From CAIYMF01 sp943329595 (GTDB taxonomy: Bacteria; Actinomycetota; Actinomycetes; S36-B12; CAIYMF01): a DNA stretch of 14,315 nt. The notes below the pieces were generated by a model that was not told the origin of the DNA, ran no database searches, and saw nothing but the letters and a program-made list of their open reading frames with translations. How positions within the stretch are numbered: the first letter of the stretch is position 1; each line of letters opens with the position of its first letter. Location of the stretch: the NCBI GenBank assembly GCA_943329595.2, contig CALQEM020000068.1:1-14315 (forward strand). The letters run 5' to 3'. This document shows, in pieces, positions 13,967 to 14,315 of the stretch. The translations under genes and the position numbers were made by a program.

Positions 13967-14315
13967 CGGTCGTAGCCGCGGGAGGCGTCGCCGCGTCGGT
14001 GGTGTGGCGTGCGCCTACGCAGCGGTCGACCATCACCTGCTTCGCGACGCCGAGCGTAGACGGGCCGCCGGGCCAGAATTCGTTCGACGCCGCGATGGCC
14101 ACGGGCACCGACGGTGCGGGCTCAGACGCAGCGTCCCTGGCCCTGTCGCTATGTTCGGCTGCCTGGGAGCGCGGGGAATTACGCCCAGAACCGCCCTACG
14201 TCGTTCCGGTTGACCCGAACGCACCGTACGAGTCCCAGCCTGTCCCTTCCCTCATCGCGTGCATTCTGCCCTCGGGCGGGGTGGGAGTCATCCCCGGCGA
14301 GCAGGGCGCCTGTGA
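13822..14315 (+). CDS. Membrane protein beside the ECF sigma gene, possible anti-sigma partner (3' end cut by window)
   Basis: This frame is open from 13786 (after a TGA at 13783-13785) to the window end. Its product looks coding from about 13807, where TEVEALLGS begins, then PTPTASLEVRLASVLEA, a basic stretch, one membrane helix (TVLVFAGATALAVVAAGG, about 13933-13986), and an extracytoplasmic domain with paired cysteines (TITCFATP; LSLCSAAW; LIACILPSGG). One helix plus an outside domain directly after an ECF sigma gene suggests a sensor or anti-sigma role, although no zinc-finger HxxxCxxC motif is seen. The start is uncertain: TTG 13822 (GGAAG at 13809-13813 upstream), GTG 13867, 13882 or 13936 are in frame. 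Most of it overlaps the abnormal sigma tail. The absence of a clean start supports a deletion joining the two genes. Confidence 0.55.
   Translation, partial: MLGSIIVPTPTASLEVRLASVLEACSAHPTRQRHRHRTVLVFAGATALAVVAAGGVAASVVWRAPTQRSTITCFATPSVDGPPGQNSFDAAMATGTDGAGSDAASLALSLCSAAWERGELRPEPPYVVPVDPNAPYESQPVPSLIACILPSGGVGVIPGEQGAC

Noticed and set aside
1..14315. tRNA, rRNA, CRISPR array or insertion sequence
   Set aside because: I saw no spaced direct-repeat array, transposase motif, terminal inverted repeats or tRNA-like cloverleaf; the window is filled by the genes described.

Overview
The window is a high-GC bacterial chromosome segment (about 60-65% G+C by eye, many GTG starts) from an actinobacterium. 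The evidence is a cytochrome bc1 complex with a two-haem, membrane-anchored cytochrome c (QcrC), a Rieske protein with three N-terminal membrane helices (QcrA) and a long cytochrome b (QcrB), together with the small actinobacterial oxidase subunit CtaF. This is the gene set of the bcc-aa3 respiratory supercomplex. The order trpD / ctaE-qcrC-qcrA-qcrB / ctaF-ctaD-ctaC is also known from mycobacteria and other Actinomycetia. I cannot name the genus from sequence alone.

Layout. Bases 1-1279 (minus): trpD, cut by the window edge, preceded by a stand-alone receiver-domain protein 8 nt upstream. Bases 1425-2628 (plus): a rubrerythrin without rubredoxin domain, a strong 42-nt hairpin, and a DUF3501 protein. 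Bases 2713-6973 (plus): ctaE-qcrC-qcrA-qcrB, the last three joined by 4-nt start/stop overlaps. Bases 6988-7329 (plus): a Cys/His-containing orphan protein that meets the next gene tail to tail. Bases 7326-8564 (minus): a lipoprotein L,D-transpeptidase. Bases 8719-11665 (minus): ctaC-ctaD-ctaF in transcription order, again with 4-nt overlaps. Bases 11806-13253 (plus, divergent from ctaC): a cysteine-desulfurase-like protein overlapping a TusA-like sulfur carrier. Bases 13289-14315 (plus): an ECF sigma factor whose end is disturbed, running into a membrane protein cut by the window end.

How the genes fit together. QcrCAB oxidises menaquinol and passes electrons through the QcrC haems to the CuA site of CtaC and on to the haem a/a3-CuB centre of CtaD, with CtaE and CtaF as accessory subunits. 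All catalytic residues I checked in these subunits are present, so the supercomplex looks intact. Rubrerythrin/DUF3501 suggests an oxidative-stress function beside the respiratory genes.

The most unusual parts are three. (1) The cysteine-desulfurase-like protein keeps the catalytic Cys (C322) and other fold landmarks, but its only lysine is K2, so it has no PLP Schiff-base lysine; it overlaps a TusA-like gene and diverges from ctaC. (2) The ECF sigma gene loses a credible reading of region 4.2 near 13795-13830, where coding character jumps to another frame, as expected for a deletion, frameshift or assembly error. (3) At least two genes (starts 1279 and 11806) have a TANNNT hexamer exactly six bases before the start codon and no usable Shine-Dalgarno, which suggests leaderless mRNAs.
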